IMG/VR virus record: IMGVR_UViG_3300020472_000178
Coordinates: 1 to 23,177 of that record
Length of the DNA: 23,177 bases
Source: a virus
Direction: 5' to 3' (one strand)
In this document: piece after piece, positions 8,176-16,488 of the stretch
Position numbering within the stretch: position 1 is the stretch's first letter
How the letters are laid out: each line of letters opens with the position of its first letter
Program-made: the position numbers and the translations under genes
The notes under the pieces: model-generated
The model's input: only the letters and a program-made list of their open reading frames with translations
Databases searched by the model: none
Told to the model about the DNA's origin: nothing

Positions 8176-8951
8176 TTAGATAATCTAGACCATATAGGAT
8201 CATTATATTCTGGATCAGGATAATCTTGCCAAGTCTCACCCTCATACTCTACAACTAATGGATTCACATCCTTACGTTCTGCATATACATGATAAAAACA
8301 ATCCTTTACTCCTTCAAGGAGTATCATCTCATCATCCCATTCCTTTACTACAATATTCTGTATTGGTCCTGACCCTATTGCTTGAGTCTGAACAGTTATA
8401 CTATCAATATGTACTAAGTCTCTCCAATAATCTGGTAATGTAATATAATTCTCTTGAGTTCTACCTCTAAAATATACACCAACCTCTGGTCCCTCAATAC
8501 AAGCATACCTCAGTCTGTGACCTTCACCCTTGCTAGGATGAACCATATCAAATGGTTTTGGCTTTGAGTCTGCAACTGCATGTCTTTCTTCTAATCTACC
8601 AGTAGAAAGACAATCTACTGTGCTACTTACATAGACCTTACCTTCAATGTAACAATCACCTGTAATATGAACATGATCTGGACCTTGCTCACCCCTAATA
8701 GCAACATCACCATCAATATCTAATGCACGACCTGCTACACCAGGACTAAAATCACCAAGGTCAGTGCCAAGATTAGTAACTCCCTTAGCAAACCCACCTT
8801 CATGTTTACCAATAAAAGCAGGTCCAGTAGAACATAACGTACCATTGAAAGGTGCATCACCATTCAATGTCTCTGTTGCTTGGTCTAATTTGTTTGGTAT
8901 CTCTTGACCAATGTAGACCTTACCTGTTTCAATGTCTCTAATACCTGCCAT
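8172..8951 (-). CDS. Tail needle/fibre-like structural protein with HP/EGPE domain (259 aa)
   Basis: Residues 1-130 are Gly-rich with short beta repeats ('ALDIDGDVAIRGEQGPDHVH', 'ITGDCYIEGKVYV'), resembling beta-prism or needle segments. From about residue 130 comes a domain found widely at the ends of phage fibre proteins, with 'KPFDMVHPSKGEGHRLRYAC' followed by IEGPEVGVYFRGR, then LPDYW and beta strands to the end. It follows the needle gene by one base (TAG T ATG) with AAGGA as ribosome site, and overlaps the sulfotransferase by four bases. The context suggests a tip or side attachment on the central spike. A simple fibre role cannot be excluded. Confidence 0.7.
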   Translation of the reverse strand: MAGIRDIETGKVYIGQEIPNKLDQATETLNGDAPFNGTLCSTGPAFIGKHEGGFAKGVTNLGTDLGDFSPGVAGRALDIDGDVAIRGEQGPDHVHITGDCYIEGKVYVSSTVDCLSTGRLEERHAVADSKPKPFDMVHPSKGEGHRLRYACIEGPEVGVYFRGRTQENYITLPDYWRDLVHIDSITVQTQAIGSGPIQNIVVKEWDDEMILLEGVKDCFYHVYAERKDVNPLVVEYEGETWQDYPDPEYNDPIWSRLSK

Positions 8952-8952
8952 A

Positions 8953-9678
8953 CTATCCTTTTAGTGGTTTTACATGTGTATCAATGAACTCTCTAAGTGC
9001 GTCTGGAACTAACTTAGATCTTGGTTCATGCATTCTAACTGTACGACCTACTATAACATTCCATCCTTCAGAATGCAATATCATGTCGTTTTTGGCATCT
9101 AATGTAACATTCTCTGAAGTAACTGTGATCGCTTTATCTGCATCAAGTTTGATATTCTTTGAAGCTTTCAGGTTTATAGAACCACTTTGGTTCCAAGGTT
9201 TTTCAAGACCTCTCCTATTCTTTGCTCTCATCTGAATATCATTTGCTGTTACAGCAAACGTACCCTCACAATCTATTATAATACCACCCTTAGAATGTAT
9301 AATAAGGGGTGCATCTTCAACCAATTGCATAATCTGAGAACCTTGAATACCACTCTCATCAGGAGTAGATCTCAATTCAAATCCACCATCATGAAATAAT
9401 CTCAATGATGCTGCAGGACCACCAGACTCACAATTACCACCTTGGATACTAACATCTGCTTTTCTAACAGTCTTCTTATCCTCTGGAGCACCAGTAGTCT
9501 CCTCTTCCTCAGGATGTTCCCTACCAATTCTAAAGATACCATCCTCAGGATGTTGTATTATAATAGGAGGTACTCTACCACTTTTCTTAGCAGCATCAAG
9601 TTGCTCAGATGCAGAAGGTTGACCACCTGGACCCCATTCATTCTCTTCTCTTTCTATTGCACCAGCAGATGAAGTCAT
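8953..9678 (-). CDS. Central-spike needle protein, gp5 C-terminal beta-helix-like (241 aa)
   Basis: After an acidic, Gly/Pro-rich N-terminal 70 residues, the protein runs into repeated short beta strands: 'GGIIIDCEGTFAVTANDIQM', 'GSINLKASKNIKLDADKAIT', 'SENVTLDAKNDMILHSEG'. The roughly eight-residue alternation with D/A/S turns is typical of the triple-stranded beta-helix at the C-terminus of T4 gp5 and VgrG spikes. The ATG follows the stop of the gp5-like hub gene directly (TAAATG), so the two products are likely made together and act as hub plus needle. In T4 both parts belong to one polypeptide. Confidence 0.7.
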   Translation of the reverse strand: MTSSAGAIEREENEWGPGGQPSASEQLDAAKKSGRVPPIIIQHPEDGIFRIGREHPEEEETTGAPEDKKTVRKADVSIQGGNCESGGPAASLRLFHDGGFELRSTPDESGIQGSQIMQLVEDAPLIIHSKGGIIIDCEGTFAVTANDIQMRAKNRRGLEKPWNQSGSINLKASKNIKLDADKAITVTSENVTLDAKNDMILHSEGWNVIVGRTVRMHEPRSKLVPDALREFIDTHVKPLKG

Positions 9679-11751
9679 TTAGTAAATCCTCGCACAGTCG
9701 ATAACCCTAACAAGGGTAGCAGTAGCAGGTATAGCAGCCACTGTTTCTTCATAAGTCTTCCTTTCAGTAAACTTAGTAATAGGTCTTATTATAGCACCAA
9801 AACCTTTACCAGTAGGATCCTTGATAGTCAACTTAGGAATGTCTGTAAGACCAAGTTCACATTGACCAGACACACCAACAAGTCTACCATTCTCAATGGT
9901 AGGTGTTAGTTGACACCCACTAGGTGTAGTAATGGTTGTCTCTGGAGAATATCCCCCACCAGTTGATACTACTTCTGCACCATCAATAACACCTATAACA
10001 TCAACACCTTCATCAGTTGAAGTTGCTGTTTCAGGTCCAAGATAGCCACTACCAGGATTTGTTATAACAACATTCTCCACTTCTCCTGTTATTGGATTTA
10101 TAACAGCATGTCCAGTAGCACCTGCACCCCTATTACAATCATCAAATATACTAACATAAGGTGGAGCTGTAAATCCTAGACCAAGTGATTCCATATTTAC
10201 ACCAACAACCTTACCAGTTTCATTGATAACTGCATTTGCAACAGCACCAAATCCACCACCACCAAAAATTTCAATCCTAGGAGGTCCACATTTCTTCTGG
10301 TATGGGTTACATCCACCAACAAGAGATTCCATATTACCAATAGAACTTACTGATCCCTTTATACCTAGTACAGTGTTTATTGCACCACTCACTGCTCCTA
10401 TACCAGGGAACATTCCTTTCACAATACCCTCAATTCCTTGACCACTAAGAATACCAGTAGCAGTGCTAAGAACATTATTCAGATTCATTATACTCTTAGG
10501 ATCTGGACCAATATTAGTAATGAAATCATATGGTTGTGGATCACATTCGTTCTCTTCACAAGAAAGGAATGCTAAACCAACCTGAGCCAACTCCATTGCT
10601 TTCTCAATCAATCCCATGAAAGAAGGAATTGTTATACCTGCAAGTTGACCAATAGCAGCAGTAAATGGTGCTATAAGTCCTTGAATCTTATCTGCAATAT
10701 CACTAAGTAAACCACCAAGGAAACTTTCTGCAGCACAAAGTGGCATACTCAATAACTTCCCAAGCAATTCTTTCAAAAAGTTCTTGATCATATTCTGAAG
10801 TCCTTTCAGAAAATTCTCAATCAAACAAAAAATAGTATCTTGTTCTTTCTTTACTTCTAATTCTTTTATAAGATTTTCTGGATCTAAGAAAGTAAGAGCA
10901 TTCTCAACTCCTTCATTTACAGTCTTGAACAGTTCTGTTCTTGCTTTTCTTACTATACCAGATATTGCACCATCAAGTTCTCTTGCTGCTTTATCAACCA
11001 TCTTATCCATATTGACAAGAGTGCCAAGGATAGGATCAACATAACCATCCTTAACCTTCTCAAGTCTATTGACACCATCAAGAAATGTTTGGAGAATTTT
11101 AGTTGTCTCTCCACCCATACCAGCAGGTTTAGTACACTCTGCATCCGCTTGTTCAATCTTTTCTGCCTTATTATCCTGATACTTATTCATGGTGCTAGTC
11201 TTCACCAAATCCTGATTCAGGACTTGACTATTACTATCCGTAACACCACCAGGATCTGCAGGTTTATTCTCAGATGGTGTAATAGGTCTTATGTGTTTTC
11301 CATACTGTATTTCTTCATCATATCTAACAGGATAGAATCCAGTAGTGGCCTTATCTAATACCTCTGCAAATTCTGTGAATCCAAGAGCACCTTCATTAGC
11401 ATAAAAACATCCAAGAACCACTGGTTGCTGACCTTCTTCCCCATCAAGGAAGAATCCAAAAACCATCTCACCACCTTGCAGTGCAAAACTTGTACCACCA
11501 TAATTATTACCTGCACCAAACTGAGGTGATACTAAGAAATGAGCCCATGGTAGGTTCACATCATCTATACCACCTTCTTCTTCATTCTCACCAGGATGAT
11601 ATCCTAATATTCTTACCTTAGCTCTATAACCATTCTGAAAATTTTGATTATTTTTAGTACGCCATGTGGGATCTGGGGCTACCTGTCCAATGAACCAGTG
11701 AAACCCATCCTTACCTGCAAATTCTATTGGCACATGGCGTGAATCAAGCAT
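9679..11751 (-). CDS. gp5: gp5-like baseplate hub protein without lysozyme domain (690 aa)
   Basis: Residues about 15-122 form an OB-fold hub domain like the N-terminus of T4 gp5: 'FHWFIGQVAPDPTW', 'YRAKVRILGYHPGE', 'GGEMVFGFFLDGEEGQQPVV' then LGCFYAN. Residues about 205-480 are long amphipathic and hydrophobic helices with several Cys. Residues about 495-660 hold Gly-rich beta repeats of the form GxGAxAxVxxxTGxVxxVxI.xPGSGY ('VVITNPGSGYLGP'). I see no T4-type lysozyme between hub and C-terminus, so the common label hub plus tail lysozyme should not be assumed. The start overlaps the stop of the CP12-like gene (TAATG). It should sit at the centre of the baseplate with the gp27-like protein. 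Confidence 0.8.
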   Translation of the reverse strand: MLDSRHVPIEFAGKDGFHWFIGQVAPDPTWRTKNNQNFQNGYRAKVRILGYHPGENEEEGGIDDVNLPWAHFLVSPQFGAGNNYGGTSFALQGGEMVFGFFLDGEEGQQPVVLGCFYANEGALGFTEFAEVLDKATTGFYPVRYDEEIQYGKHIRPITPSENKPADPGGVTDSNSQVLNQDLVKTSTMNKYQDNKAEKIEQADAECTKPAGMGGETTKILQTFLDGVNRLEKVKDGYVDPILGTLVNMDKMVDKAARELDGAISGIVRKARTELFKTVNEGVENALTFLDPENLIKELEVKKEQDTIFCLIENFLKGLQNMIKNFLKELLGKLLSMPLCAAESFLGGLLSDIADKIQGLIAPFTAAIGQLAGITIPSFMGLIEKAMELAQVGLAFLSCEENECDPQPYDFITNIGPDPKSIMNLNNVLSTATGILSGQGIEGIVKGMFPGIGAVSGAINTVLGIKGSVSSIGNMESLVGGCNPYQKKCGPPRIEIFGGGGFGAVANAVINETGKVVGVNMESLGLGFTAPPYVSIFDDCNRGAGATGHAVINPITGEVENVVITNPGSGYLGPETATSTDEGVDVIGVIDGAEVVSTGGGYSPETTITTPSGCQLTPTIENGRLVGVSGQCELGLTDIPKLTIKDPTGKGFGAIIRPITKFTERKTYEETVAAIPATATLVRVIDCARIY

Positions 11752-12020
11752 TATTCGTCGTATACCCTACATTCTAATGCATCTGGATGATTGTCACAAT
11801 AGACTTCAAGTTTTGAATCCTGATGTCTTGTATGCCAATCATTTATTGTAGCACCACCTTCATTTTCTTCATCCTCTGTATGATCATGAAATGCATCATT
11901 ATGCATTTTTAAATCTTCTTCAGAATATTCAATCATACCATGATTAACATGTTCTTTATGATCCTTTGGATCAATATAAACCTCATGGTTTAGATCGTGT
12001 TCTGGAACTTTAGTAGTCAT
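11751..12020 (-). CDS. Small acidic His-rich protein ending in a CP12 C-terminal motif (89 aa)
   Basis: The last 20 residues read 'SKLEVYCDNHPDALECRVYD' plus a final Glu. This matches the C-terminal GAPDH-binding module of CP12, the redox regulator of the Calvin cycle: two Cys eight residues apart (Cys75, Cys84), Pro and Glu in the loop, and the ECRxYD/E end. The usual CP12 N-terminal Cys pair and the central AWDxVEEL segment are missing. In their place are about 55 acidic, His-rich residues (HDHTEDEENEGG) that look disordered. The gene lies one base after the gp27-like gene and its TAA overlaps the ATG of the gp5-like gene, so it is locked into the baseplate operon. It could bind host GAPDH or be a virion or chaperone protein that borrows the fold. 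Confidence 0.75.
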   Translation of the reverse strand: MTTKVPEHDLNHEVYIDPKDHKEHVNHGMIEYSEEDLKMHNDAFHDHTEDEENEGGATINDWHTRHQDSKLEVYCDNHPDALECRVYDE

Positions 12021-12021
12021 G

Positions 12022-13284
12022 TTAGGTTGCTTTCGAAGTGTCTCTTACAAGTGCGAGTCCAGTAAAATCTCCTTTAGGATTGCCAAATACATGGGACAAT
12101 CTAACAATAAGATACTTACCTGAATCAGGGTTGTTCTCAGTATCTTTATTACTCTTATTTAGAGCAGGGAACTTGACATTCAAGCTATCACCTACTCTTA
12201 AAGATATGTTCATAGGAACTGTAATATTCAAGACCTGAGAAAATAGTGACGCATATCTAGCATTAGAATGTGCTTGATATCTAGCTTGATCTTGTGGTGT
12301 ATCTAATTCTTCACCTTCTGGTGGAGGAGAAAAAGTAGCCATATCAAGAGTACCTAGTATAATTCTAGAATACTGTGAAGCAAAATCTGCTTGAGGAATT
12401 ACCTCATCTTCATTTGCTTTTTCCATCTGCGTACTATCTTGGTAATTATACTCCGAGAAGTATGGGTTTCTATCTATTATGTTGAAATACCAATTAGCAG
12501 TTCTATATTGACCTGCCCTAAGTTTCTTCAAAATATCATGACTTTCTTCCCACTGTGGATTAGCAGCTAGAGTATAATTAGTCTCTGGATCAAGAGACTC
12601 CTTGACTGCTCTCATTACATACTCTACTCCATCCTCTTCACTAATACCCTTTTCTAATAGAGTATCAACAGATTTAAAATGATATCCATCATAATTCTCA
12701 AAGAAGAAATATCCTCCAGTTCCTTTTTCCTGTGATGTAGCATCAGCACTAGCAGGAATTGCTTTTGGACATAATTTAGTAATCACCTTGAAAGGTCTTC
12801 TAAAATTACCAGTAAACCTAGATTCATTCTGAGTCTCTTCAACATCCATACGATCCTCTGAAACTTCCATCGTTTCCTTGAGAATCTTCTTTACTGACTC
12901 AGATATCTTACCCTCATACCTTGTCCAACATCTTGTAGTATGATTAGATATAGAACTCTTAGTCTCTAATGTAAGAGTATACAGTTCTCTCTTATTATCA
13001 ATCGAATTCTGACTAATATTAGTAATGTATAAATCATCAATCGCCCAAGGTTCATCAGAACTAGGATGTTTTATCTCTACTTTTGCCTTTATTCCACTTA
13101 CAATAGGTATATGACTCTTGAAACCTGTAGTATCAACAATCATTACCTCCATATGAATAGCAGCATCAATAATATCCTCATAATATCTCAATATTCCAAA
13201 CTGAGGTATCATATCATAACCATCAATTTCGAACTTAGTCACCTGATGACCCCTTGTCCAAATTTTATTTTGTCCGTCGGCCAT
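12022..13284 (-). CDS. gp27: gp27-like baseplate hub protein (420 aa)
   Basis: The length (T4 gp27 has 391 residues) and position next to gp5 fit the trimeric hub protein that joins gp5 to the tail tube. The N-terminus ('FEIDGYDMIPQFGILRYYED', 'AIHMEVMIVDTTGF') is the first beta-barrel-like domain. The motif 'GGYFFFENYDGYHFKSVDTL' at about 205-225 is typical of gp27 and other myovirus hub proteins. The C-terminal part ('NITVPMNISLRVGDSLNVKF', then GKYLIVRLSHVFG) is the last beta domain of such hubs. It follows the tape-measure-like gene by one base (TAAGATG). Confidence 0.8.
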   Translation of the reverse strand: MADGQNKIWTRGHQVTKFEIDGYDMIPQFGILRYYEDIIDAAIHMEVMIVDTTGFKSHIPIVSGIKAKVEIKHPSSDEPWAIDDLYITNISQNSIDNKRELYTLTLETKSSISNHTTRCWTRYEGKISESVKKILKETMEVSEDRMDVEETQNESRFTGNFRRPFKVITKLCPKAIPASADATSQEKGTGGYFFFENYDGYHFKSVDTLLEKGISEEDGVEYVMRAVKESLDPETNYTLAANPQWEESHDILKKLRAGQYRTANWYFNIIDRNPYFSEYNYQDSTQMEKANEDEVIPQADFASQYSRIILGTLDMATFSPPPEGEELDTPQDQARYQAHSNARYASLFSQVLNITVPMNISLRVGDSLNVKFPALNKSNKDTENNPDSGKYLIVRLSHVFGNPKGDFTGLALVRDTSKAT

Positions 13285-13285
13285 C

Positions 13286-15016
13286 TTATACAGTCATTAG
13301 AGATGTCATTTGAGCATATTTAGCTGCAGAATGGAATGGATTCGCTGCTATAACTCGTGTACCACCACCTGAAGATGCTGGTGCTTGTTGTACTATAGTG
13401 TCACCTTGTTGATTCACCAGTACTATATTTTGCGATCCTCCAAACTTACCATGAGGAACAATATATCCATCTTGTTCAGGTACAAATAACTCCTCACCAA
13501 TCTCACCAACAACATATGGTCTACCTGCTGAAACGTTACCACCACTTGCCTTTCCTTTTGGTAATAACCTTTGTGGACCTAGCTGCATACCAGACTCACC
13601 ACCTACCTGAACAGTACCATCTCCTGAAACATATCTCTTTTTGATTACCTTCGTAGTAGATTGATTTGCTCTCTTTATCAGAGGAGAATTGATTCTCTTA
13701 AGAATAAGGTCTAAAGCATTTACCTCGTTTTGAGCTTCTAATATTTGCCTTTCTGCTTCCCAATCATATTCTCTAAGTCTTCTACCAATATTCATAAGAT
13801 CTCTCCAGATCTTTTTCATTTGACCTACCTGGAACCAATTGGTTCTTATTAGATTCAACTTACCTGGAGGACTAGCAACTATTGGAGCACCTTGTCTTAT
13901 AATTTCTACACTTATTGGTTTAACATTGATTACCTGCTGAGAAGCTGGTTTGCCAAGGTTAAAAATTTTCATTATTAATGGATATTTTCTAGCAACTCTA
14001 GCAGCATTAGCCCATGCAGCAATATCTCCAATAATTGCATCAAAAGGTATTACATTGAATAAAATTGCAAGTGCTACAGCTCCAATAAGATCACCATATG
14101 GAATACTAAAAGGAACTTTTGGAGCAAGAGGAGTACTTGGTACAAATTCTTTACCCTCATCTTTCTCACCAGGTTTTCTACCAGTAAGTAATAAGAAAGG
14201 TGAATTTACATTCTCAAGTAAAGCTAAAATATCATCAAACTTATCAAGTGAATGTGAGAAAGAAGTTTTAGTTTGTTCTAAAGCAATACCTGCTACTTCT
14301 TGCTGCCTTCTATTAGCACCAGTAAGGAAATCTGCTATATTAGAACCTATACCTGATCCTATTATACTACCACCTACACCACCAATAAATCCACCAATAG
14401 CTGCTCCTGGAGCAGCACCTACTCCACCAAATAATGCACCAATTGATCCACCAACAATAGCACCTGCTTTTGCACCTGCAGCACCACCTACTAATGCACC
14501 TGCTAGTCCACCACCTGCACCAACAGTAGCTTGAGTAAGGTTTTGACCTTCTCCTAATCTAGTACCAAAATCTAACGCAGTAAATGCAACAGCAAGTGGA
14601 CCTACCCTTGGAGCACCTCTAAGACCACCAGCACCTCTAGTTACTTGTGAACCACGGAAAGGTAATCTAAATCTAGGTCTACCACCTTGAGTTACTCTTG
14701 GTCCTCCACTAGGTCTACGAGGTCCACCAAATCCACGAGGTCCACCACGACCACGAGGAAAAAATCTTCTAGTAATACCACCTAAAATCCTACCACCAAT
14801 AAGACCTTCTAATATACCAAAAGCCCCACCTGATTTTTCATTAGATGCATTCTCTACAGATCTGAGAGTTATTCTTCTCTTTTCAACTAATTCCTTTCTA
14901 AGTTTAAGAGATTGTGCTTCAAGTCTTCTTTCAATCCTATAGCTAGTCCTCAAGTCACCTAACAATCTAGTAGATGATCTAACTGTCTTATTTGATACTA
15001 GTGCTAATCTACTCAT
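13286..15016 (-). CDS. Tape-measure-like tail protein with VGE/ELFVP motif (576 aa)
   Basis: The N-terminal 60 residues are a basic coiled-coil helix ('YRIERRLEAQSLKLRKELVE'). Residues about 83-140 are an Arg/Gly-rich, RGG-like tract ('RGRGGPRGFGGPRRPSGGPR'). Residues about 155-230 are Gly/Ala-rich and hydrophobic, and a second hydrophobic stretch follows near 300-335. Near the C-terminus, residues about 490-525 read 'GGNVSAGRPYVVGEIGEELF' then VPEQDGYIVPHG, a motif seen at the end of many phage tail tape-measure proteins. The start overlaps the preceding stop as ATGA. T4 uses gp29 as tape measure in this hub cluster; this protein or its upstream neighbour is the best candidate here, though coil length is shorter than expected for a single ruler. 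Confidence 0.65.
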   Translation of the reverse strand: MSRLALVSNKTVRSSTRLLGDLRTSYRIERRLEAQSLKLRKELVEKRRITLRSVENASNEKSGGAFGILEGLIGGRILGGITRRFFPRGRGGPRGFGGPRRPSGGPRVTQGGRPRFRLPFRGSQVTRGAGGLRGAPRVGPLAVAFTALDFGTRLGEGQNLTQATVGAGGGLAGALVGGAAGAKAGAIVGGSIGALFGGVGAAPGAAIGGFIGGVGGSIIGSGIGSNIADFLTGANRRQQEVAGIALEQTKTSFSHSLDKFDDILALLENVNSPFLLLTGRKPGEKDEGKEFVPSTPLAPKVPFSIPYGDLIGAVALAILFNVIPFDAIIGDIAAWANAARVARKYPLIMKIFNLGKPASQQVINVKPISVEIIRQGAPIVASPPGKLNLIRTNWFQVGQMKKIWRDLMNIGRRLREYDWEAERQILEAQNEVNALDLILKRINSPLIKRANQSTTKVIKKRYVSGDGTVQVGGESGMQLGPQRLLPKGKASGGNVSAGRPYVVGEIGEELFVPEQDGYIVPHGKFGGSQNIVLVNQQGDTIVQQAPASSGGGTRVIAANPFHSAAKYAQMTSLMTV

Positions 15017-16488
15017 GTAAATGCAGCATAAGTTTTAAGTGAAACAGCATAATCAAACTTATCAAATGCTCCACCAGAATTAACATACTTAGTAGCAACC
15101 CAAGGACTACCAGTTGCACCCTGACCTGTTGGTGGAGGTGGTAATACCTTTTGCTGTCCTTGATTATCAGTGGTAATAATATTAGTTGTACCACTCTTAT
15201 CTTTCTGCCAAGGCCAACGGAAAGGTTTTCTCTTGATATCTGGTACTTCTACTTCTTTATCACCAGTATCAATCAAATCAAACCCTCTTGACAAATCCTC
15301 TGGTTCAAATTTATTTCCTATTGATTCATAATTATTAAATGCACCACTGAGTGCTTGAAGATTATTAGACTCTGAAATAAACTCATTCCTCCTAGTATCA
15401 CCCAAAGAAATTCTCATTCCATCAAGACTACTAGAAGCAATAAGAACATCTTGTTCTAAACCAATAAGCTCACTACTGAACATCTTATTGAATGTATTGA
15501 TGTTTTCATCACCAGTATTTGCACTAGAAACTTTTTCTTCTTCAGGAGGAATAATAATTTGTTGAGAAGTTTCATCTCCTACAACAGTATTAGTATCTTT
15601 TGACCGATCTTCTTCCTCCTTTACAGCAGCAGCCGAGTCTACCTCCATATTAGGCATTTGTACATCAGCACCTCCAAGTTGTTCATTTATTGCATCTTGT
15701 GCAACCCCCTTCTTACCTGGTGCTGTCTGTCCTGTTTTTGGGTTTATACCAGAACCCATAGCAAGCAATATCCTCTCAAATCTATTCAGTTGACCTCTAA
15801 ATCTATCAGTATCACTTCTATTAAGAATTGGAGTATTGACTTGTGTTTGAGTAAGACCTGATCTTCTCTGATCAGCATTTGCTTGCTGTGCTCCACCCAT
15901 CAACAAAGCAGCAGCAAGACCAGCAATAGGCAATGCCCATCCCCATTTACCTCCACCTGCTCTGGGTGTACCAGCACCACCAGTAACTCCTGGTACTCTT
16001 CCTCTTCCCCTTCCACCAACTCCTAAACCTAATAGTGCAGCAACACCAGTTGCAATCTCAGGAAGAAAACTTCCAAGAGCTAATCCAAAATTACTTGTAG
16101 CAGTATCTACATCACCATCTTTTGCTGCAAGAAGTCCAGAAACTCCAGCAAAAATTCCAAAATCTCTACGTAAATTAAATAAAGAACCTGCTCTTATAGA
16201 ATCTAAATTATCTGAATCTTTCTTTAGTAATTTCTTTTCTTCATCAAAATATTTACGTCTTGCTCTTATATCACGTCGAATTTCAGCCTGCATGACTGTC
16301 ATATTATTGTTCAATCTCTCAAATTGAAGAATAATACGACCAAATTGTCTTGCTTCACTTCCCCTAGAAATCTCTAACTTCGCATTATCTTCACTACGCT
16401 GAAGTAATTTATCATAGGCACGTTCCATCCTACGTTCCACTGGAATCATAGGTGTTTGAGATTCTGCTGTACTACCAGGAGTTGGCAT
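15013..16488 (-). CDS. Tail-core protein, tape-measure-like, adjacent paralogue candidate (491 aa)
   Basis: Residues about 15-100 form a long charged coiled coil ('MERAYDKLLQRSEDNAKLEI', 'RRDIRARRKYFDEEKKLLKK'). A Gly/Ala-rich hydrophobic part follows, with an RG tract near 155 (GGRGRGRVPG) and a membrane-like helix near 181-198 ('WALPIAGLAAALLMGG'). The middle is acidic and Ser/Asn-rich. The C-terminus ends 'NIITTDNQGQQKVLPPPP' then a Gly-rich linker and KTYAAFT, similar in plan to the end of the 576-residue neighbour. It overlaps gp51 by 17 bases. It is probably a tail-core or hub protein, possibly a second tape measure or a gp28/gp29 equivalent. Confidence 0.6.
   Translation of the reverse strand: MPTPGSTAESQTPMIPVERRMERAYDKLLQRSEDNAKLEISRGSEARQFGRIILQFERLNNNMTVMQAEIRRDIRARRKYFDEEKKLLKKDSDNLDSIRAGSLFNLRRDFGIFAGVSGLLAAKDGDVDTATSNFGLALGSFLPEIATGVAALLGLGVGGRGRGRVPGVTGGAGTPRAGGGKWGWALPIAGLAAALLMGGAQQANADQRRSGLTQTQVNTPILNRSDTDRFRGQLNRFERILLAMGSGINPKTGQTAPGKKGVAQDAINEQLGGADVQMPNMEVDSAAAVKEEEDRSKDTNTVVGDETSQQIIIPPEEEKVSSANTGDENINTFNKMFSSELIGLEQDVLIASSSLDGMRISLGDTRRNEFISESNNLQALSGAFNNYESIGNKFEPEDLSRGFDLIDTGDKEVEVPDIKRKPFRWPWQKDKSGTTNIITTDNQGQQKVLPPPPTGQGATGSPWVATKYVNSGGAFDKFDYAVSLKTYAAFT

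Noticed and set aside
11089-11358. Plus-strand open frame of 89 codons
   Set aside because: It is antisense to the helical part of the gp5-like gene and has no family resemblance.
14320-14530. Dense repeats of accacc/gcacc as a possible tandem repeat or CRISPR-like array
   Set aside because: They are irregular codon-level repeats of Gly and Ala in the tape-measure-like protein, with no fixed unit or spacers.
13950-14534. Long plus-strand open frame (194 codons) rich in Pro and Ala
   Set aside because: It lies wholly antisense to the Gly/Ala-rich part of the tape-measure-like gene; the Pro/Ala content is what the complement of Gly/Ala codons gives, and it has no convincing ribosome site.
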